This document shows, piece by piece, positions 19,114 to 27,991 of a stretch of DNA of 64,000 nt. Every line of letters begins with the position of its first letter. The stretch's first letter is position 1. A program made the translations under genes and the position numbers. Source of the DNA: Campylobacter anatolicus (GTDB taxonomy: Bacteria > Campylobacterota > Campylobacteria > Campylobacterales > Campylobacteraceae); assembly GCF_018145655.1 (NCBI RefSeq), contig NZ_JAGSSY010000002.1:310001-374000 (forward strand). The letters are read 5' to 3'. Below the pieces are notes generated by a model. That model worked only from the letters and a program-made list of their open reading frames with translations. It was not told the origin of the DNA and did no database searches.

Positions 19114-20635
19114 ACGAATTTTAGTTAAAAATTATTTAAATTTTGAAAATGTTGAGCTAAATTTTAAACAAGGATTGAGTGTATTTACAGGTGTGAGTGG
19201 TGCCGGTAAGTCGGTACTGATGAGTGCGATAATGGGCGTATTTGGACTAAAGGATGTTGACGCGAGAGTGATTGAAGCGGATGTGGAGCATAAATTTCAG
19301 ATGAGTGAGTTTGGCATAGAAAATGAAGATATTAATACTTTTAAGCTTTTGCGTGATAAGTCGGCTCGGTATTTTATAAACTCACAGTCCGTTTCAAAGA
19401 AAAATTTAGCACAAATTGCAAGAGAACATATTAAATATCTCTCTGCAAAAGAGATAAATGAGTTTGAAAATGAGCGATTTTTGTATCTTTTAGATGAACT
19501 TGAGAGCAAGAAAGATGGTAAATTTAAAAGTTTGCTCACTGAGTTTGGGGACAAATTTAGAGAATTTTCGGTCGTATCACGTGAGCTAAATAGATTAATA
19601 GATGATGAAAAAAGAGTTGAAGAGCTAAAAGAATTTGCTAGTTTTGAGATCTCAAAGATAGAGAGCATAAGCCCAAAAGTAGGGGAGTTTGAGGAGTTAA
19701 TGGATGTGAAAAAACGCCTTAGTAAAAAAGATAAGATAAACGAGGCGTGGGCTAGGGCAGATGTGGTATTTAACACCGAACGTGCAGTATTAGACGCACT
19801 TCATATAAGCGATATAGATGCGAGTTTTTTTGAAGAGGCGATGAATGAGTTACGCGTACTGAGAGATGGGTTGAGTTTGGAGGATTTAGATGAGATAGAT
19901 GTGGAAAAAGTGCTTGATAGGATAGAGGCACTTAACTCACTTGTGCATAGATATGGCAGTATAGAAGAGACTTTGGTAGTGCTTAAAAAGCGTCAAGATG
20001 AGCTAAATAGATATGAAAATATCAGTTTTGAAAAGAGCGAGCTAGAAAATAAATTTAACAGACTAAAAGCTGAGGTATCAAGTCTTGCAGACAAGCTCTC
20101 GGCTGCAAGAGTGAAAAATTTAAAAGAGCTTGAAAACCTTATAAACTCGTATCTAAAAGAGCTTTATATGGATGATATTAACCTTGAAATAGGCATTAAA
20201 AATATGGATTCCCTTGGTGTTGATGAGGTAAGTTTAAAGCTAAATGAAACTAATCTTAAAAATTTAAGCTCAGGTGAGCTAAACCGTCTTCGCCTTGCGT
20301 TTATAGCCACTGAGACGCAGATAACAAACTCTGGAAGTGGTGTGATAATCCTTGATGAAATAGACGCAAATTTAAGCGGTAAAGAGGCAATGAGTATTGC
20401 AAATGTTTTACTAAAACTAGCTAAATTTTATCAAATTTTTGCTATCTCCCATCAACCACAACTTAGCTCAAAAGCAGACACACACTTTTTAGTGGAAAAA
20501 AGCGGTGAAATATCGAGTGTTAGGGAGCTACGAGATGATGAAAGGGTTGAGGAACTGGCTCGTATGATAAGTGGTGAGTATGTTAGCAATGAAGCGGTTG
20601 AGTTTGCAAAAGGACTTATGAAAGATGGCTTGTAA
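19106..20635 (+). CDS. recN: DNA repair protein RecN
   Basis: SMC-like ATPase of 509 residues involved in double-strand break repair. Walker A ([16 protein letters not shown]) at about 30, long central coiled-coil arms (residues about 140-330), and a C-terminal lobe with the ABC signature [13 protein letters not shown], Walker [14 protein letters not shown] and the [11 protein letters not shown] His loop. Somewhat shorter than the E. coli protein (553), mainly in the coiled coil, as in other campylobacters. Coupled to nadK by overlap. Confidence 0.94.
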   Translation: MIERILVKNYLNFENVELNFKQGLSVFTGVSGAGKSVLMSAIMGVFGLKDVDARVIEADVEHKFQMSEFGIENEDINTFKLLRDKSARYFINSQSVSKKNLAQIAREHIKYLSAKEINEFENERFLYLLDELESKKDGKFKSLLTEFGDKFREFSVVSRELNRLIDDEKRVEELKEFASFEISKIESISPKVGEFEELMDVKKRLSKKDKINEAWARADVVFNTERAVLDALHISDIDASFFEEAMNELRVLRDGLSLEDLDEIDVEKVLDRIEALNSLVHRYGSIEETLVVLKKRQDELNRYENISFEKSELENKFNRLKAEVSSLADKLSAARVKNLKELENLINSYLKELYMDDINLEIGIKNMDSLGVDEVSLKLNETNLKNLSSGELNRLRLAFIATETQITNSGSGVIILDEIDANLSGKEAMSIANVLLKLAKFYQIFAISHQPQLSSKADTHFLVEKSGEISSVRELRDDERVEELARMISGEYVSNEAVEFAKGLMKDGL

Positions 20636-20664
20636 ACAAAATTTATTTTCACCCAAGAAAAAAA

Positions 20665-20673
20665 TGGTAAAAT
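20665..20673 (+). promoter_or_regulatory. Extended -10 upstream of cbrR
   Basis: TGGTAAAAT, 41 bases before the cbrR ATG, with TTAAGG as ribosome site. Probable promoter of the long cbrR-to-mrdA operon. Confidence 0.5.
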
Positions 20674-20713
20674 CAGCAATCTTAAAATTTTTATAATTTG
20701 GATATTTAAGGTA

Positions 20714-21967
20714 ATGGAAAAAAATAGAATTTTAATCGTTGAAGACAATAAGGCTTTAGCAAAACTAATTGCTAAAAAGATGGAAGAAAATATAGAGATG
20801 TTTATAGATGTGGCACACTCTTTTGCTGAAGCACAGAAATTTTTAGAAAATAGCGGTTATTATTTTATAACATTGCTTGATTTAAATTTGCCAGACGCAC
20901 CAAATGGCGAGATTGTTGATTATGTTATATCAAAAGAACTTCCTTGTATAGTCTTGACAGGGAGTATCGACGATGACACAAAGAAGAATTTTATACATAA
21001 AGATATTGTAGATTATATTTATAAAGGCAATATGGATGATATAAATTATATATTTCAGATTATAAATCGCCTTAGTAAAAATAGCCAATATAAAGTTATG
21101 GTTGTTGAAGATTCCATCTCTGTTAGGAATAATATAAAAAAGACGCTTCAGGGATTACAATTTCAGGTATTTGCGGCGGCTCACGGCGAAGAGGCGATGA
21201 ATTATTTTAATGACAATCCAGATATAAATTTGATAATAACAGATTATCGGATGCCGGTTAAAGATGGGCTTGAACTGCTTAGAGAACTTAGACGTGAGCA
21301 TAATAAAACTCAACTCGGAATAATCGCAATGACTCCGATAGACGACGAAGGAACAGCAGCGATGTTTCTTAAGAATGGAGCAAATGATTTTATCGCAAAA
21401 CCATTTGGTAAAGAGGAACTAACATGTCGTGTGAATAACATTGTTGAGGCGATAGAAAATATAAATCAAATAGCAAATTTCGCCAACTGCGATTTTCTAA
21501 CCGGCGTTTCAAATAGACGATATTTTTATGAAGATATGGGCGTTTATCTAAAATCAATCGAAGATACACAAGAAAATTATGCTTTGGCGATGATTGACGT
21601 TGACTTTTTCAAAAAGATCAATGATACTCGTGGACACGAGTGTGGCGATAAAGTTATTAAATTTTTAGCTAAAAAGATGATAGACGAGACAAAAAATAGC
21701 GATATTGTTGCAAGATTTGGCGGAGAAGAGTTTTGTATAGTGCTTAAAGATATTGTTCGTGAAGATGCTATTAAATTTTTTGTAAATTTAAGGGCAAAGA
21801 TCGCTGCAAGTAGCCTAGAATATAAGGGTGAAAGCATTAAATTTACCGTATCTATAGGTGTTGCTTTTGGGTTACACGATCATAGTATAGATGAGATTAT
21901 TGAGATGGCGGATGAGGCACTTTATAGAGCTAAAGAGGGCGGTCGTAACCGCGTGGAGATCGTTTAG
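20714..21967 (+). CDS. cbrR: Response regulator with two REC domains and a GGDEF domain (CbrR-like)
   Basis: 417 residues, cytoplasmic, no membrane segment. REC1 occupies about 1-120 (ILIVEDN, phospho-Asp in LLDLNLPDAP). REC2 about 130-250 (VMVVEDS, phospho-Asp in IITDYRMPVKDG). The GGDEF diguanylate cyclase is at about 265-417 with active site RFGGEEF. The inhibitory RxxD I-site reads KNSD, so product inhibition by c-di-GMP may be weak. Order and position match cbrR of C. jejuni, a bile-resistance regulator. tatD starts on the last base of its stop codon. Confidence 0.9.
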   Translation: MEKNRILIVEDNKALAKLIAKKMEENIEMFIDVAHSFAEAQKFLENSGYYFITLLDLNLPDAPNGEIVDYVISKELPCIVLTGSIDDDTKKNFIHKDIVDYIYKGNMDDINYIFQIINRLSKNSQYKVMVVEDSISVRNNIKKTLQGLQFQVFAAAHGEEAMNYFNDNPDINLIITDYRMPVKDGLELLRELRREHNKTQLGIIAMTPIDDEGTAAMFLKNGANDFIAKPFGKEELTCRVNNIVEAIENINQIANFANCDFLTGVSNRRYFYEDMGVYLKSIEDTQENYALAMIDVDFFKKINDTRGHECGDKVIKFLAKKMIDETKNSDIVARFGGEEFCIVLKDIVREDAIKFFVNLRAKIAASSLEYKGESIKFTVSIGVAFGLHDHSIDEIIEMADEALYRAKEGGRNRVEIV

Positions 21968-22764
21968 TGATCATAGATACGCATTGTCATTTAGATGATA
22001 AAAGTTATGATGATGACATTTTGCAAGTTATCGCTAGGGCTCGTGAAAATGGCGTTTTAGGCGTAGTTATACCCGGAGCCGATATCTCTTATTTACCAAA
22101 AGCTGTTAAAATATCGCACTTAAATAAAAATGTATATTTTGCAGTTGGCGTTCATCCATATGACAAAGACGGCTTTGATGAGAGCATTTTGCGTGAATTT
22201 GCGAAAGACGACAAATGTGTTGCAGTGGGTGAATGTGGGCTTGATTATTTTCGTTTACCAAAAGATGAAAGTGAAAAATTTATCGAAAAACAGGAGCAAA
22301 AACGTGTTTTTATAGCTCAACTTGATTTATCTGTTGAGTTACAAAAACCCGTTATATTGCATATACGCGATGCTAACGAGGATAGTTTTAGTATCTTAAA
22401 AGATTACGCACCACATCTTAAAGCTGGGGCGGTTTTGCATTGTTATAACGCATCACCATTGCTTTTAGAATTAGCTAATCTTGGTAATTTTTATTTTGGT
22501 ATAGGCGGAGTTTTGACTTTTAAAAATGCTAAAAATTTAGTTGAAATTTTACCAAAAATACCAAGAGATAAGATACTAATAGAGACTGACGCACCATATC
22601 TTACGCCAGAACCATTCCGTGGCAAGAGAAATGAACCGTCATTTACAAAATTTGTTGCTAAAAAGATAGCTGAAATTTTAAGTCTTTCGCTTGATGAGAT
22701 TGAAGATCTTACTTCAAGTAATGCCAAGAGACTATTTAAATGCTTTGTGGATCTGTCTGCGTGA
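21967..22764 (+). CDS. tatD: TatD-family metal-dependent DNase
   Basis: TIM-barrel amidohydrolase-fold nuclease of 265 residues. Metal ligands are visible in IDTHCHLDD, GECGLDYF, VILHIRDA, VLHCYN and ILIETDAPYLTPEPFRGKRNEPSF. Family members are 3'-5' exonucleases linked to oxidative DNA damage repair; the cellular role here is not established. GTG start sharing one base with the cbrR stop (TAGTG). Confidence 0.92.
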   Translation: MIIDTHCHLDDKSYDDDILQVIARARENGVLGVVIPGADISYLPKAVKISHLNKNVYFAVGVHPYDKDGFDESILREFAKDDKCVAVGECGLDYFRLPKDESEKFIEKQEQKRVFIAQLDLSVELQKPVILHIRDANEDSFSILKDYAPHLKAGAVLHCYNASPLLLELANLGNFYFGIGGVLTFKNAKNLVEILPKIPRDKILIETDAPYLTPEPFRGKRNEPSFTKFVAKKIAEILSLSLDEIEDLTSSNAKRLFKCFVDLSA

Positions 22765-22800
22765 GCATAAGTTTGTCTATTTTGACGAAAAAGGATATAA

Positions 22801-24015
22801 ATGAAAGCCATACTTAAGATTTTTTTACTTTTTGTTTGTAGTTTAACACTATTTGCAAATACTTCTGAGCATAGTTCATACAATACCCAAGCAAAAATTT
22901 TAAAAGAGCTTGATATAGACCCTAGCTTTATGAAAACTAAGAGCTATATTGATGCAAAATATCGTATGCAAAATACACACATTAGGAATTTTGCAAATGC
23001 ATTAAAAAATGGATATATGTATATTCCTATGATAAAAACCCATATAAAGACTTCTGGTATTCCGGAGTCATTTTTTTATTTGGCGATGATTGAGTCTGGG
23101 TTTGAGACGCATACGACATCAAAAGCAAAAGCAGTTGGGATCTGGCAATTTATGGAACGCACGGCTAGACTTCACGGACTAAAAGTAAATGAATACGTTG
23201 ATGAGCGAAAAGACCCTATAGCTTCGACAAAAGCTGCAGCGACATATTTGCGTTCGATGAAGGATAAATTTGGAAAGTGGTATCTTGCCGTGATGGCATA
23301 TAACTGCGGTGAAGGTGCGTTATCTAGAGCGATACAAAAGGCGGGCACTAACGATATAGCCGTGCTTTTAGATGAAGATAAAAAATATCTTCCAAAAGAG
23401 ACTAGACGCTTTGTTGTTAAAATTTTAAGAGCAGCATATATCGCAAAAGATGCAGAGAGGTTGCTCTCATCAAGCGATTCATCATTACTTAACGCAACTG
23501 GTGGATTAAAACTTGCAAAGGTTCAGATTCCCGGTGGAACTCATTTGGCTCAAGTTGGAGATAGCATTGGGCTAAGTGTAAAAAAGATGAAAGATAATAA
23601 TCCACATCTTAAATTTGTATTTACACCACCAAATTTAAAGGATTATTATATATATATTCCTGAAAATAAAAAGCAACTTTTTGCAACAAATTTTAAGCCA
23701 AGCTATAACAAAAATCACTTCTATACATATGTCGTGAAAAAGGGTGATACACTTTTTCATATATCTAAAAAAACAGGCATAAGCCATCGTGCTATACGTG
23801 AATACAATGAACTAAAAACAAATGCAATCGCATATAATCAAAAGCTAATAATCCCAGTTACACAAAGTAATAAAAATCAAAAATATATCGTGCAAAATGG
23901 CGATACTTTGGTAAGCATATCGAAAAAATTTAATGTAAAAGTTGATGATATAAAGGAGGCAAATGCGATGGCTAGTTCGGATCTAAATATCGGAGCAAAC
24001 ATTGTCATACCTTAG
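22801..24015 (+). CDS. mltD: Membrane-bound lytic murein transglycosylase D with LysM repeats
   Basis: Exported protein of 404 residues. Signal peptide (MKAILKIFLLFVCSLTLFA), then an SLT domain at about 85-200 with catalytic Glu in MIESGFETHTTSKAKAVGIWQFM and the AYNCGEGAL motif, and two LysM peptidoglycan-binding repeats at the C-terminus (YTYVVKKGDTLFHISKKTG and YIVQNGDTLVSISKKF). It cleaves glycan strands to 1,6-anhydro ends. Its 3' end overlaps rlpA by 14 bases. Confidence 0.93.
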   Translation: MKAILKIFLLFVCSLTLFANTSEHSSYNTQAKILKELDIDPSFMKTKSYIDAKYRMQNTHIRNFANALKNGYMYIPMIKTHIKTSGIPESFFYLAMIESGFETHTTSKAKAVGIWQFMERTARLHGLKVNEYVDERKDPIASTKAAATYLRSMKDKFGKWYLAVMAYNCGEGALSRAIQKAGTNDIAVLLDEDKKYLPKETRRFVVKILRAAYIAKDAERLLSSSDSSLLNATGGLKLAKVQIPGGTHLAQVGDSIGLSVKKMKDNNPHLKFVFTPPNLKDYYIYIPENKKQLFATNFKPSYNKNHFYTYVVKKGDTLFHISKKTGISHRAIREYNELKTNAIAYNQKLIIPVTQSNKNQKYIVQNGDTLVSISKKFNVKVDDIKEANAMASSDLNIGANIVIP

Positions 24016-24814
24016 ATTAGTATTTAGCATAGCGATCGGACTACTTTTAGTAGGTTGCTCGTGGATTGGGGCACCATTTAATCCAGGACCAACCGGCCCA
24101 ACAAACGAAAAGATAAACAACTCAAAAGCTGTACAAAAGGCCACAATGCGTCCATATACAATAAATGGCAAGACATACTATCCGACTATTGTTAGTGTTG
24201 GCGATAAAGCAAGTGGTATAGCTAGCTGGTATGGACCAAATTTTCATGGCAAAAAGACATCAAATGGCGAAATTTATAATATGTATAACATGACAGCAGC
24301 ACACAAAACACTGCCAATGAATACAATTTTACGTGTTACAAATTTAAAAAATAATAAATCAGTCATAGTTCGTATAAACGATCGCGGACCTTTCGTAGCA
24401 AATCGCGTAATAGATCTATCAAAAGCTGCAGCGACAAAGCTTGATGTGATCGGGGTTGGAACGGCACCGGTGAGTATGGAAGTTATAGGATTTGACGCTG
24501 ATATTGGCATCGATTCTACAGCTAAAACACAAAAGAGCAAATCTCAAAGCACAGGTATTGTTATGTCGGCTGAGACTAGTGTAGTTGGTGGTGAGTTTAT
24601 GGTTCAAATCGGTGCTTTTAAAAACCAAAGTGGAGCACAAAGATACCAAAGAGAACATCAAAGTATAGATGGCTACCGCTCTGTGGTTAGGACATTTAGC
24701 GTAGATGGTGATACGATTTATCGCGTATTTTTGAATGGATTTAGAAGCGAAGATGAGGCAAGAGATTACGCTAGGAGTGGTAAATTTAATGGTGCATTTA
24801 TAGTAAGGGGTTAG
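24002..24814 (+). CDS. rlpA: RlpA septal lytic transglycosylase lipoprotein
   Basis: 270 residues. Lipoprotein signal with lipobox LLLVGC (Cys about 19), a double-psi beta-barrel domain (ASGIASWYGPNFHGKKTSNG, AAHKTLPMNT, VIVRINDRGPF with the catalytic Asp), and a C-terminal SPOR domain (GEFMVQIGAFKNQSGAQ) that binds denuded septal glycans. TTG start at 24002 inside the mltD end. Two lytic transglycosylases of different folds in tandem suggest joint action at the septum. Confidence 0.9.
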   Translation: MSYLRLVFSIAIGLLLVGCSWIGAPFNPGPTGPTNEKINNSKAVQKATMRPYTINGKTYYPTIVSVGDKASGIASWYGPNFHGKKTSNGEIYNMYNMTAAHKTLPMNTILRVTNLKNNKSVIVRINDRGPFVANRVIDLSKAAATKLDVIGVGTAPVSMEVIGFDADIGIDSTAKTQKSKSQSTGIVMSAETSVVGGEFMVQIGAFKNQSGAQRYQREHQSIDGYRSVVRTFSVDGDTIYRVFLNGFRSEDEARDYARSGKFNGAFIVRG

Positions 24815-24816
24815 TT

Positions 24817-25404
24817 GTGAGAGATGAGCTTTTAAAATTTAATAGAACGACAAAAGAGACACAGATAGAGGCGGAGCTTAAGATTTATGGCACAGGCAAG
24901 TGCGAAATAGCAACTGGTATTGGTTTTTTTGACCATATGCTCGAAGCGTTTGGTAAGCACTCTTTGCTTGATTTAAAAGTTATTTGCAAGGGTGATACGC
25001 ACGTTGATTTTCATCATAGTGTTGAAGATGTTGGCATAGTTATTGGCTCACTTTTAAAGGATGCAATTTATCCAGTTAGTGGAGTAGAAAGATTTGGTGA
25101 TAGTGTTGTTGTGATGGATGAGGCGGCGGTTTTATGTGCTTTGGATCTAAGCAATCGTGCTTTTTTAGTCTATGATGGATTTAATGAAAATGGCAAGGTT
25201 GGTGAGTTTGATATCGAGCTAGTTGAAGAATTTTTTAGGGCCTTAGCAATGAATGCAAATATTACACTTCATATTAGTAAAGTTCGTGGTAAGAATAATC
25301 ACCATATCATAGAAGCAGCATTTAAATCTCTTGCAGTAGCACTTCGTAGAGCTTTAGCAAAAAATGAGAATATCTCGACGCCTAGCACAAAGGGTGTACT
25401 ATGA
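24817..25404 (+). CDS. hisB: Imidazoleglycerol-phosphate dehydratase
   Basis: Monofunctional HisB of 195 residues, step six of histidine synthesis. Mn-binding motifs are GIGFFDHMLEAFGKHS, DFHHSVEDVGIVIG and the second His set NNHHIIEAAFKSLAVALRRA. GTG start, two bases after the rlpA stop. No other his gene is in the window; here hisB sits between envelope genes and overlaps kdsC by ATGA. Confidence 0.95.
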   Translation: MRDELLKFNRTTKETQIEAELKIYGTGKCEIATGIGFFDHMLEAFGKHSLLDLKVICKGDTHVDFHHSVEDVGIVIGSLLKDAIYPVSGVERFGDSVVVMDEAAVLCALDLSNRAFLVYDGFNENGKVGEFDIELVEEFFRALAMNANITLHISKVRGKNNHHIIEAAFKSLAVALRRALAKNENISTPSTKGVL

Positions 25405-25889
25405 TAGAGATTATATTTTTAGATGTTGATGGTTGCTTGACAGATGGTAAGATAATTTACAATGCAAATGGTGAGGAGCTTAAATTTTTTGACGTAAAAG
25501 ATGGCTATGCGATAGAGAGTTGGCTAAAACTTGGTAAAAAAGTCGCTATCATCACGGGTCGTAAGTCTCAAATAGTTGAGCGTAGGGCTGAAGATTTAAA
25601 GATAAATCATGTCTATCAAGGTGTGAGTGATAAATTTAAAATAGCACAAGAGATACTTAAATTTGAAGGATTGAACTTTGAAAATGCCGCAGCTATTGGC
25701 GATGATTATAATGATTATAAAATTTTAAACGCTGTTGCTTGGAGCTTTAAGCCAAAGGATGCTATAAAAGAGCTAAGTGTAACAACTCGCCTAAAACACA
25801 AAGGTGGCAATGGTGCAGTTAGAGAGATGATAGAGATGATAATAAGTAAACAAGATATGTTTACAGAGTGGTCTAAGCGTTGGTTATAA
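25401..25889 (+). CDS. kdsC: 3-deoxy-D-manno-octulosonate 8-phosphate phosphatase
   Basis: HAD-superfamily phosphatase of 162 residues without a cap domain, releasing KDO for LOS core synthesis. Motif I is FLDVDGCLTDG (nucleophile Asp), motif II is IITGRKS, and motif III is AAIGDDYNDYKIL. The C-terminal KGGNGAVREMIEMI tail is typical of KdsC, which closes the active site with it. It overlaps hisB by four bases and lptC by ten. Confidence 0.92.
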   Translation: MIEIIFLDVDGCLTDGKIIYNANGEELKFFDVKDGYAIESWLKLGKKVAIITGRKSQIVERRAEDLKINHVYQGVSDKFKIAQEILKFEGLNFENAAAIGDDYNDYKILNAVAWSFKPKDAIKELSVTTRLKHKGGNGAVREMIEMIISKQDMFTEWSKRWL

Positions 25890-26404
25890 GGATATTTTAC
25901 TGTATCATTGCGGTATTTAGTATTGTGATGGTGTTTGTAGTGTTTCAGGATCCATACTTTTCTGATGAGATAAAACAGGACGTAAGAGTTGCAAATATGC
26001 AGGTTAATGATGTAGTTGATTATGAGATAAATGCGAGTGTAGTTAGTGGAATTTATGAAGCTGACGAGATTGTTCGCTACTCAAATCAAGATGAATTTTT
26101 GCACTTTAAAGCAAATGTGTTGCGTGGAAATTTAAAACACGATATAAGCTCACAAAAAGCCATCATGCGAGACGATAATATTACATTTAAAGACAGTGTG
26201 AAATATGACAATAATGAGAGTTTGAATTTTAGTTCAGACGAAGTGATTTACAATACAAAAAGTAAAATTGCCATATCTAAAGTGCCTTTTATTGCGATAC
26301 AAAATGGTGATAAAATAATAGGCAAAAGTTTACGATATGATATGGTAAAAAAACAGACAGATATAAAAGGATTTAAAGCGTGGATAGAGCAAGAAAGGCA
26401 TTAG
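25880..26404 (+). CDS. lptC: LPS export protein LptC
   Basis: 174 residues with one N-terminal TM anchor (about residues 3-21) and a periplasmic beta-jellyroll part of the LptC/DUF1239 type, in which repeated strands such as LRGNLKHDISSQKAIMRDDNITFKD can be read. It bridges LptBFG to LptA in LPS transport. TTG start inside the kdsC end. It overlaps lptA by 25 bases. Sequence conservation is low in this family; position before lptA is strong support. Confidence 0.8.
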   Translation: MVIRIFYCIIAVFSIVMVFVVFQDPYFSDEIKQDVRVANMQVNDVVDYEINASVVSGIYEADEIVRYSNQDEFLHFKANVLRGNLKHDISSQKAIMRDDNITFKDSVKYDNNESLNFSSDEVIYNTKSKIAISKVPFIAIQNGDKIIGKSLRYDMVKKQTDIKGFKAWIEQERH

Positions 26405-26856
26405 CGGTATTTTTCATATCGACTTTTGTGGCATTTGCCGAGCAAGTTGAGATAACATCGGATAGTTTTTTTGCTGATGAAGGTAAACAGATTGGCGAAT
26501 TTAATGGTAATGTTTATATAAAAAAGGGTAATTACGACGAGCTTAAGGCAAACAAAGTTATCGTTCATTTTGATAAAAATCGTCAACCAGTAAAATATAT
26601 TGCGACTGGCAATGCAAAGCTAAAATTAGTAATAAAAGACAAACATTACGATGGCAAGGGCGATACACTCACATATGAGCCAACTACACAAATTTATACT
26701 GTTATTGGTAATGGCTATATACACGAGGTTGAAACGGATAAAAATATCTATGGTGAAAAGATTGTGGTAAATCAGCTAAATGGCACATACAATGTTAATA
26801 GTGGCGATAAAAAACCGGTGAAATTTATATTTCAAGTCGAGGATAAAGCTAAGTGA
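26380..26856 (+). CDS. lptA: LPS export protein LptA (OstA-like)
   Basis: Periplasmic beta-jellyroll protein of 158 residues that bridges the inner and outer membranes for LPS. Signal peptide near residues 5-20 (ALAVFFISTFVAFA), then VEITSDSFFADEGKQIGEFNGNVYIKKG, the usual OstA_N opening. GTG start within the lptC end. Its stop overlaps the engB GTG. Confidence 0.88.
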   Translation: MDRARKALAVFFISTFVAFAEQVEITSDSFFADEGKQIGEFNGNVYIKKGNYDELKANKVIVHFDKNRQPVKYIATGNAKLKLVIKDKHYDGKGDTLTYEPTTQIYTVIGNGYIHEVETDKNIYGEKIVVNQLNGTYNVNSGDKKPVKFIFQVEDKAK

Positions 26857-27497
26857 TAAGAGCTATCGGTGCTAAGTTTATATCATCTGCACCAAATATC
26901 AATATCGCCCCTGATTTTGCGACGAGTGAAGTTGTGTTTTTGGGACGTTCAAACGTGGGTAAATCAAGCTTGATAAATGCTATTACAAATCACAATGGTC
27001 TAGCTAAAAGTTCATCAACGCCTGGTAAGACTCAGCTGATAAATTTTTTTGAAGTTGATTTTGAAGAGATAAAAGAGATATATTTAGACACTCAAGAGCA
27101 AAATGAGCAAGGCGAGATAAGGCAACGTTTTAAGATAATGTTTGTCGATTTGCCCGGTTTTGGCTATGCAAAGGTCTCAAAGTCAAAGCACGATGAGTGG
27201 CGACGAAGTTTGGATGAGTTTTTAAAATTTAGAATAAATATCAAGCTTTTTATACACCTTATCGATGCTAGGCATTTTGATCTACGCATTGATACTGAAG
27301 TAAATGAATATCTGCATAGTTTTATTCGTGCGGATCAGAAAATTTTAAATTTATATACAAAGGCGGATAAGCTAAATCAAAGCAGTAAGAGTGCCGTTAT
27401 GAGATTTGACCCAAGTGGAGTTTTAGTTTCCACGCTAAATAAAAATGGCATAGATAAGGCTAGAGAGCTCATTGTTAAACATACATTTGGTCTATAA
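26853..27497 (+). CDS. engB: Ribosome biogenesis GTPase EngB/YsxC
   Basis: TrmE-Era-type GTPase of 214 residues needed for large-subunit assembly. G1 is GRSNVGKSSLI, switch I is SSTPGKTQLINFF, G3 is DLPGFGYAKVSK, and G4 is YTKADKL. An insertion of about 20 residues between switch I and G3 (EIYLDTQEQNEQGEIRQRFK) lengthens it relative to the E. coli protein. GTG start overlapping the lptA stop. Confidence 0.94.
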   Translation: MIRAIGAKFISSAPNINIAPDFATSEVVFLGRSNVGKSSLINAITNHNGLAKSSSTPGKTQLINFFEVDFEEIKEIYLDTQEQNEQGEIRQRFKIMFVDLPGFGYAKVSKSKHDEWRRSLDEFLKFRINIKLFIHLIDARHFDLRIDTEVNEYLHSFIRADQKILNLYTKADKLNQSSKSAVMRFDPSGVLVSTLNKNGIDKARELIVKHTFGL

Positions 27498-27499
27498 AT

Positions 27500-27991
27500 A
27501 TGCAAAAAACTTACGCAAACAGTCAAAGTTTAGTAAAAAATTTTATTGTAGCTGTTGTGATATTTGGCTACACTATTGTCACGACGCAGTTTAGTTTTCT
27601 ACCTCCTTTGATGGGATTATTTTTTGCGTATATGATTATTGAGTATTTTACCAAGCAAAGGACGCTCAATGACTTTAGTGCAGGCTGGTATTTTGCTATC
27701 TTATTTATGATGTTTTCAGAACAAATTCACGGATTTTACCTTTTTTCTAGCATTGTAGCATTTTTGATATTTTTTCATTTTGTTTGTGATTGGCTTTTTT
27801 CGACGATGAGATGGCGTAACTGTCTACTTGCAATACTAGTTGCGAGTGGATATATCGGCACATTTTTAGTAAATAATCTAATCTCATATATAAAAAATAC
27901 GACCTTGCTAAGCTTAAGCCACGAATATATCGTTTATATCGTCGCAGAGAGTATTTTGGCGATCGTTTTGTTTAGGGATCGTGTGCTATGA
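27500..27991 (+). CDS. Small integral membrane protein, unknown function
   Basis: 163 residues with four to five hydrophobic segments (about 14-50 as two, then near 60-75, 78-95, 107-125 and 143-158), so essentially all membrane. No motif I recognise. It lies between engB and mrdA with a two-base gap and a four-base overlap. A protein in the same place exists in C. jejuni (Cj0651 position). MreD-like help for the elongasome is a possibility from context only. Confidence 0.75.
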   Translation: MQKTYANSQSLVKNFIVAVVIFGYTIVTTQFSFLPPLMGLFFAYMIIEYFTKQRTLNDFSAGWYFAILFMMFSEQIHGFYLFSSIVAFLIFFHFVCDWLFSTMRWRNCLLAILVASGYIGTFLVNNLISYIKNTTLLSLSHEYIVYIVAESILAIVLFRDRVL

